A stretch of 64,000 nt of DNA from Eurosta solidaginis (lineage: Eukaryota; Arthropoda; Insecta; Diptera; Tephritidae), in assembly GCF_040869045.1 (NCBI RefSeq), contig NC_090320.1, positions 147,458,941-147,522,940 on the forward strand. The letters are read 5' to 3'. Shown in pieces: positions 61,121 through 64,000 of the stretch (position 1 is its first letter; each line of letters begins with the position of its first letter). The notes under the pieces are model-generated. The model made no database searches, was not told the DNA's origin, and saw only the letters and a list, made by a program, of their open reading frames with translations. Position numbers and translations under genes: made by a program.

Positions 61121-62331
61121 TTTTAAAAAGTTCTGGAGTTCCTGAAAAGGAGAAAAAATTCTGCAAATTAAGCCAGATATTCACATTTTTTTAAAAGTGA
61201 AATTTTTTAAAAAATGTTCAAAATCAAAAAAAAAATTTGTGTTCTGAGTAGCTTTTAAAAGGTTCTGGAGTTCCTGAAAAGGAGAAAAAATGTCTGCAAA
61301 TTTACGCCCAATATTCACTATTCACATTTTCCAAAAGTCAAATTTTTTAAAAAATGTTCAAAATTAAAAAAAACAATTAGTGTTCTGAGTAACGTTTGGA
61401 AAGTTCTGGAGTTCCTGAAAAGGAGAAAAAAAGTTCTGCAAATTTAGGCCCAATATTCACATTTTTCAAAAGTCAAATTTTTTAAAAAATGTTCAGAATT
61501 AAAAAAAAATTGGTGTTCTGAGTAGCTTCTAAAAATTTCTGGAGTTCCTGAATAGGAGAAAAAAAGTTCTGCAAATTTAGGCCCAATATTCAAATTTTTT
61601 CAAAAGTAAATTTTTTTAAAAAATGTTCAAAATCAAAAAAAAATTGGGGTTCTGAGTAGCTTTTAAAAAGTTCTGGAGTTCCTGAAAAGGAGAAAAAAAG
61701 TTCTGCAAATTTACACCCAATATTCACTATTCACATTTTTCTAAAAGTCAAATTTTTTAAAAAATGTTCAAAATTAAAAAAAAAAATTGGTGTTCTGAGC
61801 AGCTTCTAAAAATTTCTGGAGTTCCTGAATAGGAGAAAAAAAGTTCTGCAAATTTAGGCCGAATATTCAAATTTTTTCAAAAGTAAATTTTTTTAAAAAA
61901 TGTTCGAAATTAAAAAAAACAATTGGTGTTCTGAGTAACGTTTAAAAAGTTCTGGAGTTCCTGAAAAGGAGAAAAAAAGTTCTTCAAATTTAGGCCCAAT
62001 ATTCAAATTTTTTCAAAAGTAAAATTTTTTTAAAAAATTTTGAAATCGAAAAAAATTTTTGTTTTGAGTAGCTTTTAAAAAGTTCTGGAGTTCCTGAAAA
62101 GGAGAAAAAACGTTCTGCAAGTTTACGCGCAATATTCACTATTCACATTTTTCCAAAAGTCAAATTTTAAAAAAATGTTCAAAATTGGAAAAACAATTGG
62201 TGTTCTGAGTAACGTTTAAAAAGTTCTGGAGTTCTTGAAAAGGAGAAAAAAATTCTGCAAATTTAGGCCCAATATTCACATTTTTTCGAAAGTCAAATTT
62301 TTTAAAAAATGTTCAAATAAAAAAAAAAATA
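61121..62331. repeat. Block matching 38.1-38.8 kb, then 8.5-8.7 kb type monomers
   Basis: 61121-61850 follows 38060-38790 (TTTGTGTTCTGAG, GTGAAATT, TTTACACCCAAT). At 61860-62100 the monomers with TTCGAAATTAAAA and TTCTTCAAATTTAGG match 8470-8700 and 16020-16250. The next type C monomer has a GGAAAAACAATTGG end (62187), and at 62222-62330 GTTCTTGAAAAGG and CATTTTTTCGAAAG match 8080-8184. Confidence 0.76.
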
Positions 62332-63310
62332 TGTTCTGAGTAGCTTTTAAAAAGTTCTGGAGTTCCTGAAAAGGAGAAAAAAATTTTTTAAAAAATGTTC
62401 AAAATCAAAAAAAAAATTGGTGTTCTGAGTAGCTTTTAAAAAGTTCTGGAGTTGCTGAAAAGGAAAAAAAAGTTCTGCAAATTTACGCACAATATTCACT
62501 ATTCACATTTTTCTAAAAGTCAAATTTTTTAAAAAATGTTCAAAATTAAAAAAAAAAATTGGTGTTCTGAGCAGCTTCTAAAAATTTCTGGAGTTCCTGA
62601 ATAGGAGAAAAAAAGTTCTGCAAATTTAGGCCGAATATTCAAATTTTTTCAAAAGTAAAATTTTTTAAAAAATGTTCGAAATTAAAAAAAACAATTGGTG
62701 TTCTGAGTAACGTTTAAAAAGTTCTGGAGTTCCTGAAAAGGAGAAAAAAGTTCTTCAAATTTAGGCCCAATATTCAAATTTTTTCAAAAGTAAAATTTTT
62801 TTAAAAAATTTTGAAATCGAAAAAAATTTTTGTTTTGAGTAGCTTTTAAAAAGTTCTGGAGTTCCTGAAAAGGAGAAAAAAAGTTCTGCAAGTTTACGCG
62901 CAATATTCACTATTCACATTTTTCTAAAAGTCAAATTTTTTAAAAAATGTTCAAAATTAAAAAAAAAAAATTGGTGTTCTGAGCAGCTTCTAGAAATTTC
63001 TGGAGTTCCTGAATAGGAGAAAAAAAGTTCTGCAAATTTAGGCCGAATATTCAAATTTTTTCAAAAGTAAAATTTTTTTAAAAAATTTCGAAATCGAAAA
63101 AAATTTGTGTTTTGAGTAGCTTTTAAAAAGTTCTGGAGTTCCTGAAAAGGAGAAAAAAGATCTGCAAGTTTACGCGCAATATTCACTATTCACATTTTTC
63201 TAAAAGTCAAATTTTTTAAAAAATGTTCAAAATTAAAAAAAAAACCAATTGGTGTTCTGAGTAACGTTTAAAAAGTTCTGAAGTTCCTGAAAAGGAGAAA
63301 AAAAGTTCTG
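62332..63310. repeat. Third, partial copy of the left end of the 7533-bp unit
   Basis: Offset from 8185-9163 is 54147, with the same internally deleted monomer (62368 and 8221) and the same ACCAATTGG monomer (63244 and 9097). Unlike 15718 it also keeps the monomer preceding the unit (GTTCTTGAAAAGG, 62230), so this copy shares its left flank with copy 1 of the unit and not with copy 2. Confidence 0.83.
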
Positions 63311-64000
63311 CAAATTTAGGCCCAATATTCAAATTTTTCCAAAAGTAAAATTTTTTTAAAAAATTTCGAAATCGAAAAAAATTTGTATTTTGAGGAGCTT
63401 TTAAAAAGTTCTGGAGTTCCTGAAAAGGAGAAAAAAAGTTCTGCAAATTTACGCCCAATATTCACTATTCACATTTTTCCAAAAGTCAAATTTTTTAAAA
63501 AATGTTCAAAATTAAAAAAAACAATTGGTGTTCTGAGTAACGTTTAAAAATTCTGGAGTTCATGAAAAGGAGAAAAAAAGTTCTACAAATTTAGGCCCAA
63601 TATTCACATTTTTTTAAAAGTCAAATTTTTTAAAAAATGTTCAAAATTAAAAAAAATTGGTGTTCTGAGTAGCTTTTAAAAAGTTCTGGAGTTCCTTAAA
63701 AGGAGAAAAAAAGTTCTGCAAATTTACGCCCAATATTCACTATTCACATTTTTCCAAAAGTCAAATTTTTTAAAAAATGTTCAAAATTAGAAAATAAATT
63801 GGTGTCCTGAGTAACGTATAAAAAGTTCTGGAGTTCCTGAAGAGGAGAAAAAAAGTTCTGCAAATTAAGCCAGATATTCAAATTTTTTCAAAAGTCAAAT
63901 TTTTTATAAAATGCCCAAAATCGAAAAAAATTGGTGTTCTGAGTAGCTTTTAAAAAGTTCGGGATTTCCTGAAAAGGAGAAAAAAAGTTCTGCAAATTTA
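63311..64000. repeat. Terminal patchwork block with chimeric start
   Basis: The monomer at 63240-63440 starts as the 9097-type (ACCAATTGG, TTCTGAAGTTCC) and continues as the CAAATTTTTCCAAAAG, TGTATTTTGAGGAGC type of 25500, 43680 and 47755. It then follows 28740-29110 and, from about 63860, jumps to the AAGCCAGATATTC and TTTATAAAATGCCC monomers. The array continues past the window end. Confidence 0.78.

Larger units (their letters stand above)
1..64000. repeat. Satellite DNA array filling the window (133-143 bp monomer)
   Basis: Every line of the window reads as copies of one monomer, recognised by TTCTGCAAATTTA, AATATTCA, a T-run/A-run core, GTGTTCTGAG and GTTCTGGAGTTCCTG. All copies run in the same direction; I saw no inverted copy. 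Spacing between successive TTCTGCAAAT starts is usually 133-136 bp, or 141-143 bp where a 7-bp insertion is present, giving roughly 470 copies. Differences are mostly point changes, poly-A and poly-T length changes and whole-monomer rearrangements. No stretch over 300 bases departs from this pattern, so there is no gene-bearing or single-copy interval to describe. Both ends are inside the array. The family is not one I can name. It is eukaryotic satellite in form; a nematode or other invertebrate source is a weak guess from base composition only. Confidence 0.97.

Noticed and set aside
3272..63458. Small open reading frames of 60-90 codons, mostly on the minus strand, encoding phenylalanine-rich peptides with repeats such as FAELFFSFSGTPEL.
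   Set aside because: They lie wholly inside satellite monomers, repeat every 45 codons because the monomer is near 135 bp, start and stop at variant monomers, and have no coding context. Their near-identity follows from block duplication, not from selection on protein.
1..64000. CRISPR array.
   Set aside because: The repeated unit is the whole 133-143 bp monomer with no unique spacers, no associated genes, and the copies vary in all parts.
1..64000. tRNA, rRNA or other structured RNA genes.
   Set aside because: No conserved tRNA boxes or rRNA-like G+C-rich stretches are seen; composition and periodicity are satellite throughout.
1..64000. Microsatellite expansions at the poly-A runs.
   Set aside because: Runs vary between about 4 and 17 bases within monomers but never expand into independent arrays; treated as slippage noise.

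Overview
The whole 64 kb window is one tandemly repeated satellite DNA. About 470 monomers of roughly 133-143 bp lie head to tail in one orientation. I find no credible gene, RNA gene, transposon, CRISPR array or single-copy DNA, and both window ends lie inside the array, so the true array is longer than 64 kb. A typical monomer (for example 12672-12804) is about 26% G+C. It has a conserved part of about 45 bp carrying GTTCTGGAGTTCCTG, AAGGAG and TTCTGCAAATTTA, followed by an A/T-rich core of T-runs and A-runs that varies between monomer types. The DNA is eukaryotic in character. The AT-rich, TTTCGAAA-containing style recalls invertebrate (possibly nematode) satellite and intergenic DNA, but nothing here identifies the species.

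Monomers fall into recognisable types, defined here by eye. A: core with CAAAATTAAAA, followed by GTGTTCTGAGTAGC. B: core with TTTCGAAATCGAAA, followed by TGTGTTTTGAGTAGC. C: an extra 7-bp TATTCAC copy, often followed by ACAATTGG and GAGTAACG. D: AAGCCAGATATTC or AGGCCAGATATTC with CAAAATCAAAA. E: a C-like monomer with ATATTTCCAAAAG and TTTTTAACAAGATG. Their order is not a simple alternation. It forms long blocks that recur, so the array has a multi-scale, irregular higher-order structure.

Layout: 1-1600 is a diverged copy of 22252-23700. 1601-3222 is mixed and ends in a 3-monomer local duplication. 3223-6866 contains a 1766-bp repeat. 6867-8184 is shared with 36.1-37.5 kb and 57.4-58.8 kb. 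8185-15717 and 15718-22090 are two copies of a 7533-bp unit (about 55 monomers), and a third, partial copy lies at 62332-63310. 22091-30110 is a mosaic with small duplications (404 bp, about 266 bp) and a recurrent 8-monomer module. 30110-34740 is a 2698-bp duplication whose second copy has lost about 673 bp. 34741-40726 is a patchwork of blocks seen elsewhere. 40727-48876 is two near-identical 4075-bp units. 49308-51993 is two 1343-bp units. 52641-57254 is two 2307-bp units. 57571-61120 is two 1775-bp units. 61121-64000 is a patchwork ending in a clear chimeric monomer near 63300.

Several duplication junctions can be placed to within a few tens of bases because one chimeric monomer joins two block types. 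This is what unequal crossing-over or break-induced amplification between out-of-register monomers would leave, and the lack of visible divergence between some copies suggests recent events. The small open reading frames that can be drawn on the minus strand are by-products of a repeat close to 135 bp (45 codons) and are not annotated as genes. I found no undescribed gene system. The interest here is the duplication history, the sharply defined monomer subfamilies, and a conserved motif repeated hundreds of times.
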